A DNA stretch of 64,000 nt from Cheilinus undulatus. Its lineage: Eukaryota > Chordata > Actinopteri > Labriformes > Labridae. Position numbers and translations under genes: made by a program. Below the pieces are notes generated by a model that saw only the letters and a list, made by a program, of their open reading frames with translations, was not told the DNA's origin and did no database searches. Positions within the stretch are counted from its first letter, which is position 1; each line of letters starts with the position of its first letter. Location of the stretch: NCBI RefSeq assembly GCF_018320785.1, contig NC_054875.1:3520632-3584631 (forward strand), read 5' to 3'. Of this stretch, positions 36,986-47,804 are shown piece by piece.

Positions 36986-37688
36986 TTAAAAGGATACTTC
37001 AACATTTTGGCAAATTCGCCCACTGACATAATTCCTTTAGTCTTAGTTATAAGTTTGTTACTTTTAGTTGTCAGTGCAAGCTATTTTTAGATCGGCAGGC
37101 CTGACATACCAGCTGCTCTGCCTATTCTATGGAGTCTTATGGTAATTTCGGCTTCCCCTCATCAAACTCATCAAATACACAATCCAACAACTCCAAAACG
37201 CTCTCATGGAGAAGTTGTGACCTGCACATTCACCACGCTATGAAATAGTAACATATAATTATGTAACATTACGACACATGAAGCAGATACTCAGAACTAC
37301 TTTCTTGAGTAAACCACTTTTACCGCTTTTGAAATCGCTCTGCCCAGCAGCCATGTCTGGAGTGTAGTTCTGGCTTTGCATTTAACTTTAAAACATCTCC
37401 GTCTCGTAATGTTCCATGATTATTTCATAGCGTGGTGAATGTGCAGGTCACAACTTGTCCACGAGAGCGTTTTGGAGTTGTTGGATTGTGTATTTGATGA
37501 GTTTGATGAGTTTGATGAGGGAAAGCTGAAACTACCATAAGACTAATAGTGTTGGCAGAGCAGCTCCCATCTAGCCCTGCCGATCTAAGAACAGCTTGCA
37601 CCGACAACTAAAGGTAATGAACCAGTTACTAGACTAAAGGGATTATGGCAATGGGCGAATTTACCAAAATGTTGAAGTATCCCTTTAA
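36986..37688. mobile_element. Long inverted-repeat (foldback) element
   Basis: The left arm starts TTAA then 'AAGGATACTTCAACATTTTG', and the right arm ends 'CAAAATGTTGAAGTATCCCT' then TTAA. The arms pair over about 260 bp (for instance 'CACGCTATGAAATA' against 'TATTTCATAGCGTG'-like sequence near 37424-37436). A centre of about 190 bp separates them. TTAA at both borders suggests a piggyBac-type MITE. It could form a long hairpin RNA if transcribed. Confidence 0.7.
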
Positions 37689-38281
37689 TAGTCGACTACA
37701 TTTACTAAAAATCGGTCCAGTTTGCTCCATGCATGGCAGAAGTTAGCAGAGCAAATCCCCTTTCTCTGGTTTATGGTTCTGCCTCCCCTGAAGCCTGCAT
37801 CTCTGATGGTATGGGGTTGCATTAGTGCCTAGGGCGTGGGCAGCTCTAACATCTGGAAAGGAACTATCAATGCTGAAAAGTAGAGAGAGCTTTTAGAGCA
37901 ACATCTGCTCCCATCCAGACAACGTCTCTATCAGGGAAGGCCCTGACTATTTCAGCAAGACCATGCTAAACCACATACCACATCCATCACAACAGCATGG
38001 CTTCACAGGAGAAGAGTCCAGGTCCTGAACTGGCCTGCCTGCAGTCCAGACCTTTAACCAATGGAAAACATTTGGAGTATCAGAAAATGACAAAGAAGAC
38101 CCAGGACTGTTGAGAAGCTAGAATCCTACATCAGGCAAGAATGAGACAACATTCCTCTCCAAAACTCCAGAAACTGGTCTCTTTCTATTATAAAATATGG
38201 GTTTATGAGATTTGACATTCAATGATTTCTGTTTTTATTTATAGCTTACACAGCGCCCCACCTTTTTTGTAATTGGGGTAC

Positions 38282-38825
38282 GCTGACTTTTCTCAGTGAT
38301 ATTGGGTCGCTCTGTCTGTTGCATCATGGGAGATCTTCACTTTGAGAAGGTTGGTCGCTGCCCTTAAGTGGAGTAAAAGTCAACTTTTCCCAGGAGACTT
38401 AGTCGTGTTTCTCTCAAGTTAAACACATAAAAACATTTGCATTTAAGTGTAGTTGCAGGTCTTTTCACTGAATCATGTCAGAGCCACAATATGAGACTAA
38501 AGCCAGACCTTAAAATAAAAATGGACCCATACCTGTGGTGGTTCCTGGGTAGTTCCTCTGTTTTTTTTGGTTCCTGTTGCTCCTGCTAAGACCTTATGTC
38601 AGAATTTTCTTCCACACCACGTCCACAATCACGTCCACGCCTAAATTTAGAAACCCCATCACCCTGTCTTCTAGTTTACTACTTCCCGTAGCTCATTGAC
38701 AACAATGTCCCGTGTGGAGGGGGGTTCGAGTATGTTTCTGAAACCAAGTGTCATATGGAAGCAGCTATGTCATACGAATGCCCCATATCTAATAGACAGC
38801 GCTTTAAAAGGAGCAGTTTCCGACA
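38282..38825. other. BNP upstream region
   Basis: No coding sequence. AT-rich to mixed sequence leading to the BNP promoter. No further motif is supported apart from those listed separately. Confidence 0.4.
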
Positions 38826-38832
38826 GCTCCCG

Positions 38833-38838
38833 TTATCA
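38833..38838 (-). promoter_or_regulatory. GATA-type site upstream of BNP
   Basis: TTATCA (TGATAA on the other strand) lies 61 bases before the TATA box. GATA factors act on mammalian natriuretic peptide promoters; use here is inferred. Confidence 0.35.
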
Positions 38839-38849
38839 GAATCAGGTGT

Positions 38850-38881
38850 CAGGAATGTCAGTCCAATTCCTGACATTCCTG
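38850..38881. promoter_or_regulatory. Palindrome with paired M-CAT motifs, BNP promoter
   Basis: CAGGAATGTCAG (38850-38861), an 8-bp spacer and CTGACATTCCTG (38870-38881) form a perfect 12-bp inverted repeat, so the CATTCCT word (M-CAT, the TEF-1/TEAD site of heart genes) is present on both strands. It ends 17 bases before the TATA box. A CCAAT word sits in the spacer. Confidence 0.6.
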
Positions 38882-38898
38882 CATGAGCCCGGCTGGTG

Positions 38899-38905
38899 TA
38901 TAAAA
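38899..38905 (+). promoter_or_regulatory. TATA box of BNP gene
   Basis: TATAAAA lies 127 bases before the start codon, predicting a 5' UTR of about 95-100 bases. Confidence 0.75.
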
Positions 38906-39025
38906 GAGTGGAGCGGTACTGCTGCCGCATCCGAGATCCAAGGAGCAACAAGGGACAGACGCCGAGGAGCATACATCCACCAACCCCTCTGACCAGCGAC
39001 CGACTCAAGGAACTGAAAGAGAAAC

Positions 39026-40171
39026 ATGCAGCTGTCCTACGCCTCCGTCTGCGGCCTCCTGCTCATCTTAAACCTGCAGCTGATCGCTTCATATCCCATC
39101 AGCACCGGCCTCACCGACACCGACATGGACATCTTAAAGGTGAGTCTGCAAAGGCTGAATCTTGGGGTGGGAAAGTCTGAGCCCTTAAGGGAAACTTAAG
39201 CTGCAAAACACTGGGATTTTATTTGATTTTTGTAAGTTTAAAGGGTATTTTTGATCTGATATGAGGCTACTAAAGCTAAATCTGTGCTCTCAATGACTTA
39301 TTATTGGTATAAACAAAGTTTGAAGCAAAAGTTTACTAAAAATAAAAGAGCCTGAATGAGTTTGCAATGCATAAAAGTACAACAGAATTAGTTTGAAGGC
39401 CCTCTATCTTGAATTAGCACACTCAAAAACTGAACATAGAAAGATTCTTTAAATTGCAATCCCAAAACAGCATTTTGCATGGTTCAGTATGACACAGACG
39501 ACATCCAGAATCCCAGTTCATACCTAAAACATCTTCTAACTTTGCAAATTTCGACTCATGCATGAGACTTTGCAGAGCTTTCTGAGTAGAGCCCATGCTT
39601 CACTGCAATGATTTACTGCTAAATATGAGACTCAGCCTTGCCTTTGTCTTCCAGGTGATCCTTCACAAGCTGGAGGAGTCCGTGTCCGAGCAGACCGGTG
39701 TGGATCCTGCAGAGAGGGACAGTGTGGACGTGGATGAAGCAGCAGCAGCAGCAGCAGAAGCAGACGCCCAGCAGCCTCAGACCGACCTGGACGAGGAGAT
39801 GATCCGGGAGTTTCTGTCCGCCAAAAACCTGAAGAGCGTCCGCAACGACTCAACCAGGAAATCCTCGGGCTGCTTCGGCCGACGGATGGACAGGATAGGA
39901 TCCATGAGCTCTCTGGGCTGCAACACTGTTGGCAAATACAGTAAGTTAGAACAGCTCTGCAGCTCTGTGATGAACATTTTTAGACCTACAACATAAATAC
40001 AAATCATTCTGTTTTAATTTGCCTGCTTATATTGACAGTTAAGTAAATAAAAATAGGAGATCAACATAATTGAATCACAATATTATGAAAATATTAGAGA
40101 ATTTCTAACAATTGTGTGCTTTTTCTTGTTCTCTTTCAGATCCAGGTAGAGATAAAGTCTTACCATCTTAA
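39026..40171 (+). CDS. nppb: B-type natriuretic peptide precursor
   Basis: The exons are 39026-39139, 39655-39940 and 40140-40171, giving 143 residues. Intron 1 is phase 0, intron 2 phase 1, both GT-AG. The signal peptide is about residues 1-22 (YASVCGLLLILNLQLIAS). The propeptide carries a polyalanine run coded by GCA repeats. The hormone ring is CFGRRMDRIGSMSSLGC (C111-C127), followed by the tail NTVGKYNPGRDKVLPS. The ring and the NTVG-K-YNP start of the tail match fish B-type peptides as I know them. The 3' UTR has five ATTTA motifs, a trait of BNP messages. By family role it is a heart-secreted hormone acting through a guanylyl-cyclase receptor. The six residues after PGR look longer than in the fish BNPs I recall. 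The ANP alternative is less likely given the tail and the AU-rich 3' UTR. Confidence 0.9.
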
Positions 40172-40220
40172 TAATGGACCTGCAACGTCTCTACCAAAGG
40201 ATTATTTTTATTTTAATGCT

Positions 40221-40276
40221 ATTTATTTACTAATATTTATTGAATTTTGTTTGTGGCTTACAAGTATATTTATTTA
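40221..40276 (+). promoter_or_regulatory. AU-rich instability motifs in BNP 3' UTR
   Basis: ATTTA occurs at 40221, 40225, 40235, 40268 and 40272. Clustered ATTTA pentamers mark short-lived messages and are a known feature of BNP transcripts. Confidence 0.65.
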
Positions 40277-40318
40277 AAGTGGATGTGAGACTGTTGTTGA
40301 TGTACTGTTGAATGTTTT

Positions 40319-40324
40319 AATAAA
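40319..40324 (+). terminator. BNP polyadenylation signal
   Basis: AATAAA lies 148 bases after the stop codon, just past the AU-rich region. Confidence 0.7.
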
Positions 40325-40732
40325 TGTTTACATCTGCAAACCGATGAATGTGTCAGAGTGATGATTCAGCATCAAAATGCACACGTCCAAACTCTTTCCA
40401 CAGAAGAATATACGGTAGCGGTAGAGCCGCGTTCATCTGCCTCACCCTGAGAGAATCAAAACTAGTGTGTGCCAATGTTTACTGTTTACAGCGTCGCCTC
40501 AGTTTAGGTACAAAAATCTTAATTTAGTTTGACTCGTCAAAATGTTTGTTTACAAAACTAGCATGGTAGCATGGCCTGTTTTAGCTCCACAGTCAAGCAG
40601 AAGGTTCATGTTGTAACGTCGGCCATATTTCACCTTACTTTTAGAATTTGCTGCAGGCCAATCAGAATCAGACTGTGCGCCGCATAATAATAACAAAAGA
40701 CTAAAATGACTGACTGCCTCAGACATTTACTG

Positions 40733-41738
40733 CAGGGGTTCTCAACCTTTTCAGCCCGCGACCCCCAAAATAAAGGTGCCAGAGACCGGGGACCCCCACT
40801 GGACCTGAAGATGGTTGAACACAATCACGCATGTTCAAGAATTAGGGGGAAAAATGGAAGATCTTTCTGGGGCCTAGCCAAACTGGGGGCCAGCAAAATC
40901 ATGGTCCAGTGTTAAGTTAAGCTGTGGTATTTTATATTTAACCTGAATAATAACCACTCTTATCAAAGAAACACATTTTAATTTATTTGTGTATTAAGTA
41001 GCCCTCTTACAAATGTAAATCCTTTTGTTTAAAACAGAATTAAAATACATTGAAAATAGTTAAAATGGGTCAATTGTGGCAAGAAATGGTGCGAAAGATG
41101 GTGAAATTGGATTTTAAAAGTAGCAGAAATGGGTTAGAAATGCCAAAAATTAGATAAAAGTGGCAAAAAATAACCAAACAAATGGAAAAAGATGGATTTA
41201 AGTGGCAAAAATGGTCATATTAAGTGATAAAAAGGGATTCAAAAGTGGCTGAAATGGAATTAAAGAGGCAAAAATAGGTGGAAATTTGGTAAAATGGGAT
41301 GAAAATTGATATAAACTGGCAAAAAAGGCTTAGCTGAGGCAGAAAAAGTCAGAAACGGGCAAAAATTGGCATATCAAATTGTGAAATGTGGCTTAAAAAG
41401 TGGTAAAGGGGGTTAATAGTGGCAATAATGTGTCAACAGAGCCAACAATAGGCAGAGAGTGTCAAGATTGTGGTATAGAAGTGGCAAAAACAGGCAGAAA
41501 AGTAGTGGAAAGGGTTTAAAATTGTCAAAAAAAATGGGTTTTAAGTTGCAAAAATGGGTTAAAATTGATAAAATTTGTGGGAAAACGTGATAAAAATGGG
41601 TTAAAATTTGGCAAAATTGGTGTAAGTGGTAACAGTGTCATTTAAAAAATGTTCTTAGTTTTTTAAGGCATCTGGAGACCCCATCTCAGTGTCTCGCGAC
41701 ACCAAATGGGGTCCCGACCCCAACGTTGAGAACCCCTG
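40733..41738 (+). mobile_element. hAT-type family C element, complete
   Basis: The ends are 'CAGGGGTTCTCAACC' and 'GTTGAGAACCCCTG', flanked by a perfect 8-bp duplication ATTTACTG (40725-40732 and 41739-41746). The 1-kb body is an array of 'AAAGTGGCAAAAATGGGTT'-like units. The perfect duplication suggests it is younger than its neighbours. Confidence 0.85.
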
Positions 41739-41991
41739 ATTTACTGTACCAGCATATGAAGACCAGAAAAGACTTTGACTCATGTATATTTGCACATTTG
41801 CATGAATATGAGGAGAAACGGCACTAGTGAGGGATAACCATGGGGACTTTTGATCTGTAGATGTGCAGTTTTTGTCGTCTTTATGCCTGCTGTACCAGAT
41901 TTTAGCGTGCATCCTCATATAGTGGTGCTGTTAGTTTAGAGGGGTCCCCTTCATTGGAAGACTGCAGGGATGATGAAGATATTATTGAGAT

Positions 41992-42705
41992 CAGTGATGT
42001 TAGAGGCGTGACTCTGGAGCCACATGTGGCTCTTTGTGATGATCTGTGGCTCTTTAATGTCTTCATTGGAAGTAATATTTCCCGGAAAACTTTTAAAAAA
42101 GGGAAACTTTGGCTTAAGAAATGATCTATTAGTCAGTTTGTCTCCCACACTTTTACAGCTGAATTTAACTGTCAATTTTTGTTTTGCCCCTTTTTCCATT
42201 TTTTGCCCATTTAGATCAATTTTTACTGCTTGTAGTACTCTTTTGCCATTTCTTTAGCCACTTTTATCCTGTTTTCCCCCTTTTGTTAATCAGATTTTGC
42301 CTCTTTCATCCTGCTTTTTGCATTTTTTCCCTTTTTCGCCCATTTCAGCTGCCATTCGCCTTCAAATGCCACATTTCTCATGTTTTTGCCACCTATTGCT
42401 GCTTTTTGCCTGATTTTGTCACTTTTAACTACCTTTTTTGCCTCTTTTTGACCAATTTTGCCACCTGCAACTCATTTTTCTGTCACATTTCAACTATTTT
42501 TGCTACTTTCTGCCTTTTATTCACTTCTTTCTCCCCATTTTTGGCACTTTTTATAATTTTATGCCTACTTTGCCCCTTCTCCCCATTGTTGCCACCTTAA
42601 ACTTCTTTTTTGCCACTTTAACTCATTTTTGCCGCTTTCACCACGTAGATTTAGCTCTTGAGAAGGTATTTTTCACCAGCTTGGCTCTTTGGTTGAGTAA
42701 CACTG
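41992..42705 (-). mobile_element. hAT-type family A element, inverted
   Basis: The left end is 'CAGTGATGTTAGAGGCGTG' and the right end 'TTGGTTGAGTAACACTG'. Flanks ATTGAGAT and CTTTAGAT agree at 6 of 8 bases. 'CCACATGTGGCTCTTTGTG' and 'TTAGATTTAGCTCTTGAGAAG' sit at the two sides of a 'TTTTTGCCACTTTT' array, the mirror image of 23077-23983. Confidence 0.65.
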
Positions 42706-43668
42706 CTTTAGATTAGATCTGAATAAAGGAGCTGTTTGTAATTCAAAGCCTACCAGACAGGTGCATACTCTGTACAGGTGAGTGGTCAGATGATGGATCC
42801 TTCTTTACTTCACTCTGTTGCTATTTGTGCAGCAGACACTTCTGTTCAGGAGCTACTCCAACCTCAGTAGCTCCTCACAAACACAAAGTTTGGTTTTGAA
42901 GTTTGATTTGGTCTCAGCTTATTCATGCATTTGATCTGACACTGTTCAGATTCAGCACACGGTGTCAGATAAAACACATTTCTCTTGTTCTAGTCCTGGT
43001 TTCTGTCTTTGGAGTTACCTGGATGGTAGGGGAGGGAACTTCCTGGTTGGAGCAAAAGGCGTGGCCAAGGGCGGAGAGGACTTTTATGTTGGAGCCAGCC
43101 TGATGGAGCGGACCAAACACCGTGATGTCATAGGGGGGATTTGGGTTTAGTTTGTTTTGCTTTGCATTTAGCTTAGTTTTTAACCTCTTTGACTTTATCT
43201 GTTCCCCTTTATCTCACTGAGTTGTCCCAGTAACTTTAGTTTATAGCAGTGGTTCTGTACTGGTCAGGCATCAGGACCCACCACCTCCTAAGACCTAAGA
43301 CAAATCACAACCCAGAGTTAAAAATTTAGTTCATAAATGTTGGTTGATCAGTATTCTTGGCAACCATTACACCATGAGGAAAAAAGAACACTTCAAAAAA
43401 TTGTTGCCAGTTGGACCCTAAATAGAAAAACGTATTGAAAAGAGACGGGACAAAACAAACATGTTAGAAAATCACGTTCAGAAGGACTGGCATGCCAGCG
43501 TTCATTTTGGCAGCTATTTTAAATTTTAGTCTTTAAATGAAATGCATTTTAGTTTTAGTCACATTTTAGTCATTTCTATCCTTTTTAGTTTTAGTCTAGT
43601 GTTAGTCCATAAAAGTCCTCACAATTTAGTCTTTACTTTTAGTCCAAGCATTTATTCTCTTACTTAAA

Positions 43669-44416
43669 TCTGGTACTAAATCATGGTAGTGGTGTCTCTG
43701 CTCTCTGCTAAACCTGGTACTAAATCATGGTAGTGGTGTCTCTGCTCTCTGCTAAACCTGGTACTAAATCATAGTAGTGGTGTCTCTGCTCTCTGCTAAA
43801 CCTGGTACTAAATCATAGTAGTGGTGTCTCTGCTCTCTGGTAAACCTGGTACTAAATCATAGTAGTGGTGTCTCTGCTCTCTGCTAAACCTGGTACTAAA
43901 TCATAGTAGTGGTGTCTCTGCTCTCTGCTAAACCTGGTACTAAATCATAGTAGTGGTGTCTCTGCTCTCTGCTAAACCTGGTACTAAATCATGGTAGTGG
44001 TGTCTCTGCTCTCTGCTAAACCTGGTACTAAATCATGGTAGTGGTGTCTCTGCTCTCTGCTAAACCTGGTACTAAATCATAGTAGTGGTGTCTCTGCTCT
44101 CTGCTAAACCTGGTACTAAATCATGGTAGTGGTGTCTCTGCTCTCTAAACCTGGTACTAAATCATGTTAGTGGTGTCTCTGCTCTCTGCTAAACCTGGTA
44201 CTAAATCATGGTAGTGGTGTCTCTGCTCTCTGCTAAACCTGGTACTAAATCATAGTAGTGGTGTCTCTGCTCTCTGCTAAACCTGGTACTAAATCATGGT
44301 AGTGATGTCTCTGCTCTCTGGTAAACCTGGTACTAAATCATGGTAGTGGTGTCTCTGCTCTCTGGTAAACCTGGTACTAAATCATGGTAGTGGTGTCTCT
44401 GCTCTCTGCTAAACCT
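43669..44416. repeat. 44-bp minisatellite, about 17 units
   Basis: The unit opens 'AACCTGGTACTAAATCATGG' and continues TAGTGGTGTCTCTGCTCTCTGCTA's equivalent in 44 bp, with few differences (ATGG/ATAG, GCTA/GGTA, one 4-bp-shorter unit near 44144). It lies in the middle of the 'ACTAAAAC' element. The paralogue at 54012-54075 has a single unexpanded unit on the opposite strand. Confidence 0.9.
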
Positions 44417-44490
44417 GGGGTCCCTGCTTCCTACAGCTGAGAGGCAGAATAGATACAGATGCATTGTTTTTAACAGATTTACCCACAGTG

Positions 44491-44806
44491 CATCACGCCT
44501 GTCCTCCATGGGGGCTAGAGCTTTCAGTTACTCTGCCCCTCACCTCTGGAACTCACTCTCTCCTGACCTCTGCTCCACCGAGACCCTCTCCATATTCAAA
44601 ACCCGGCTCAAAATTCACCTTTTTCGCCTTGCCTACCCCACCTGATCCATGTCTTTAATGTTTCTCTTTTATCATATCTAGTTGTTGCTTTGAGACTCTT
44701 TTGCATTTTTTTATAATTATATTACTGTTCATGCTGATTGCTGTCTGTAAGGTGACCTTGAGTGTCAGAAAGACGCCAATAAATAAAAAGTATTATTATT
44801 ATTATT
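44491..44806 (+). mobile_element. 5'-truncated LINE (CR1/L2/Rex1-like)
   Basis: It encodes the reverse-transcriptase C terminus (ARAFSYSAPHLWNSLSPDL... TLSIFKTRLKIHLF) followed by a stop, a 3' UTR and an (ATT)n tail. It interrupts the nested element between CACAGTG and GTGGAGAAAT, with AGTG on both sides as a possible short duplication. Confidence 0.7.
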
Positions 44807-45654
44807 AGTGGAGAAATATCACAGATTTTGAATGTCAGATGAAAACCACATTACATTTTATTCTATTTTTAGTCATCTTGATGAAAACCAAACTAAGTTT
44901 TTGTCAGTTTTAGTCATCACACATCTATTTTTGTTGGTCTTAGTCTTGTTTTTGTCATGGAGAAAAGGCTGTCAGCAAATAGTTTTAGTCATATTTTAAG
45001 TCGACGAAATCAACACTGTTGCATGCATACTAGTACAACTTATTTTACTCCATTTTCCACAGATAGCCTTGTTACATTGGGTAAAACAGCTTTACTTTCC
45101 CAACAAAAGGAGATAAATCAGTGGAAATCTTGAGTAAAATACTGAATTTTACTCTGAATCACAGGAAAACCTAACAAAAATACATGTATGAAATTACTGT
45201 GTGTCCACTTAGGGCTTCTGTAGATGGAGTTTTTGTTACCTTTTTGTGTTTCTCTGGCACACATTTGCGACCCACTTAAAAGTGCTTCATGACCCACTTT
45301 TGGGTCCCGACCTACCAGTTGAGAACCACTGGTTTATAGGAAAAAGGTCTAAATGAAAAGAGGGGTAAAGGATGAGGGACAGTCATCAGAGTTAACTTTA
45401 TCGTCAGTTCTACACAGGACACATAAAGGGTTAAGGTTGCATTTCTCTCTCATCAATAAAAATAGAATATAAAAAACAGCAAACATTTATATAAACTATA
45501 TAAAAACAGTCTTTATATGAAAAACAGAGCAAGAATATTGTCATTAATGCAACATAAGTGTGAGGAGGCCTGAGTAGAATAAATAGAGTCAAATGTAAAT
45601 AGATAAAAGTGGCTGGTGCCGGTAAAGCCTTATGAACAGTTGACCTTAAAGGAG

Positions 45655-46135
45655 ACATAATATTCAAAAATCACTTTTTCAGGCTTTTCTAACAAAAATA
45701 TGTCCACAATCCCCTCAAATACCAGAAAAATCCATTCCCTCTCCCCCTCTCTTTCTCCACCTTTCAGAAAATGTGAAACAAGCTGAAACAAGCCATTCTC
45801 ACATTTTACCCTCATGATGTCATGTGGGGAATTAGCCCCGCCCCCAGGTTCGGTTGGCCCGCTTGGAAGAAAGTGCCACCCGCCTCTCCTGATCCTCCTC
45901 CCAGCTGATCTATTCCCTAAGAGGGGCGTGGTCAGGGGCAAAGTCGGACAGCTAATTAACATTTAAAGCCACAGACACAGAAACAACTCATTCTGAGCAG
46001 GGCTGAAACAGAGGGGGTTTTAGACATGGAAAATCGAATACTGGAGTGTTTTTTCTTTAACAAACTTCACAGGCATGTCTTGGGGACCTCTGAGACTGAT
46101 ACTAACTTGTCTTAAAAGGGTAAAATATGTTCCCT
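45655..46135. mobile_element. MITE with TTAAAGGAGACATA-type end
   Basis: It starts 'CTTAAAGGAGACATAATATT' and ends near 'AAAATATGTTCCCTTTGAAG', imperfect inverted repeats around about 480 bp. It contains a GC-rich centre and no coding frame. Confidence 0.5.
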
Positions 46136-46549
46136 TTGAAGGTGGGGCAGAGGGGGATTGGTGTGTTAATTTAGGCAGGTTTTATAAATTTAGTCTTAGT
46201 CTTAGATTAAAATGCCATTAAGTTATAATCACATTTGATTCATTCCTGCCTTCACAGTTTTAGTCGACAAAACAATGAAAAAAAAGTGTTGAGTAAGCTT
46301 GTGAGTCTTGTAAAAAGATAGTGGACCTACTTTTAAAGGGCATCCTTTGATAATGAGCCATAATTGAATGCACTGAACTTAAGTGAAAAAGTTGCATGAA
46401 GGTCAACTGAGCTGCAGCTTTTTAACTTGAATTGCATAAACTTGGTTTAACTTCTTGTTAGCCAACAATGGGTTATTTATAAGTAGGTCCACAATTAAAT
46501 TTTTCAGTGTGGGCATGTAGAAGTGAAAAAGTTCCATCTGTTTCTGATT

Positions 46550-46870
46550 TAGGCTGCAGGGCAGAGCAGGGGTTAACGGGATGTTGTCTCTCAGCAAGAA
46601 GGTTCCTCTCGGTCAGGGTCTTTCTGTGCAGAGTCTACATGTTCTCCCCGTGCATGTGTGGGTTCTCTTCAGGTTCTCCAGATTCCTCTCACCACCAAAG
46701 ACATGCTTGTTGGGTTACTTGGTGACTCTAAAATGCCCGTAGGTGTGAGTGTGCCTGGTACCCACTCCAGGGTGTACCCCGCCTCGCACCCAGTGACAGC
46801 TGGGATAGGCTCCACCCCCATGACCCCAAACAGGATAAATAGTGTCAAACATGTACATGTGTTTTTTAAA
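46550..46870 (+). mobile_element. tRNA-derived SINE, decayed copy
   Basis: It shares 'GTTCTCCCCGTGCATGTG', 'GGTGTGAGTGTGCCTGG' and 'GGGTGTACCCCGCCTC' with the SINE at 30097-30451. The tRNA head is damaged, and the end reads 'CAGGATAAATAGTG'. Confidence 0.65.
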
Positions 46871-47206
46871 AAGTCCTTTAGTTTATGAAATGTATGCATT
46901 GAAACAATGCATCTAAAGTTTCCTGCTGCTGGATTTGTGTTATTTGATCCAATTTAAGGCAGCATGCCGTTCTCTTCTAGAGCTAAAAAACAGACACCAG
47001 AACCAGAGATTTCAGCACCATGGAGAGCACACTTCTCTTTTTGATCTGTCAGCAGACTTCACGGTAACTAGAGGTTGGATTAAAAAAGGAAACTTACAGG
47101 AAATCTTATCATTCACATTCTGACTGTTATATATGAACTACCTGCAGGACTGCCTCCTCTGTTGCATTAAACTGTTGGTCATTTTCCTCACACACAGGGT
47201 CAGGAT
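46871..47206. other. Gene-free spacer
   Basis: No supportable feature. Confidence 0.4.
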
Positions 47207-47804
47207 CAGTGGTGTGCACAGGGGGGGGCGGTTGTCCCCCCTTGTGTCCCAGTTGTTGAAAAACGTGTGCTAAAGTGCCCTCCTGGTTTGCAAAACACAC
47301 TAAACTGCACCCTTGGCTGGTTAAAACTTGATAAACTGTCCTCTTGGGTGCTAAAGTGCCCTCCCGCTTGGTAAAACACTACTGTTGCAATGACTTTTAT
47401 GTTGGGCCCTTTTTTGATCCATATTGAGCCAGAACTATATCTAATAGAACCAGTTTGGATTATCTGGTGCTAATATGGTGTTAAAATGCACTAGAATACA
47501 GGAAATGGCATCTACTTCATTGAAAATGGTCTGGGGGAAGACCCCCAGACCCCCTAGGGATTTATTGATTTATTTCTGTGTGTTCTTCACAGTCTAACGT
47601 TGAATCTACACAGTTCTTGTGGATGCTGATCCTAACTACAACAGAGTAGTCTGTCTAGTCAGTCTGTTTTAAGGCTATATAATGTGCCATTTGTATAACA
47701 TATAAACACTCCACAATTAGTGCCCTCTTCAGTGGCGAGAACACGCTGTATGTGCCCTTTTTTCTTTTCGCCCCTGCCCTTGAAAAAGTCTGTGCACGTC
47801 ACTG
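47207..47804. mobile_element. Possible hAT-type MITE
   Basis: It starts 'CAGTGGTGTGCACAGGGG' and ends 'CTGTGCACGTCACTG', a clear inverted pair around about 600 bp containing repeated 'TAAAGTGCCCTC' words. The 8-mers outside do not match, so the target duplication is lost or the borders are slightly off. Confidence 0.5.

Larger units (their letters stand above)
35490..38281 (+). mobile_element. Mariner/Tc1-like element relic with nested inserts
   Basis: The left end reads 'CAATTCCAAAAAAGTTGGGG' then 'CGCTGTGTTAATG'. The right end reads 'ACACAGCGCCCCACC' then 'TTTTTTGTAATTGGGGTA', a clear inverted pair. Between 37700 and 38200 a transposase is readable in pieces (AATGGAAAACATTTGG gives MENIW; a DDE-like region lies near 37800-37990) but with many stops. 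The middle (about 36110-37690) is occupied by two SINEs, an hAT end and a long inverted repeat. Confidence 0.6.
43496..45018 (-). mobile_element. 'ACTAAAAC' hAT-type element, copy 2, nested
   Basis: It begins 'CAGCGTTCATTTTGGCAGC' and ends 'GTCGACGAAATCAACACTG', flanked by TGGCATGC (43488-43495) and TTGCATGC (45019-45026), one mismatch. It is inverted relative to copies at 3418-4452 and 53761-54816. It contains a minisatellite (43669-44416) and a LINE insertion (44491-44806), and lacks the exon cassette. Confidence 0.75.
43247..45331 (+). mobile_element. hAT-type element containing nested elements
   Basis: The ends are 'CAGTGGTTCTGTACTGGTC' and 'CCAGTTGAGAACCACTG', flanked by a perfect 8-bp duplication GTTTATAG (43239-43246 and 45332-45339). 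Only about 560 bp belongs to this element. The rest is the insert 43496-45018. Confidence 0.8.

Noticed and set aside
39632-40007. Minus-strand frames opposite BNP exon 2
   Set aside because: They are shadows of the GC-rich coding exon; the + strand frame has the natriuretic peptide ring.
43669-44416. Regular 44-bp repeats resembling a CRISPR array
   Set aside because: Units are directly adjacent with no unique spacers, the sequence is vertebrate, and the unit derives from a transposon. It is a minisatellite.
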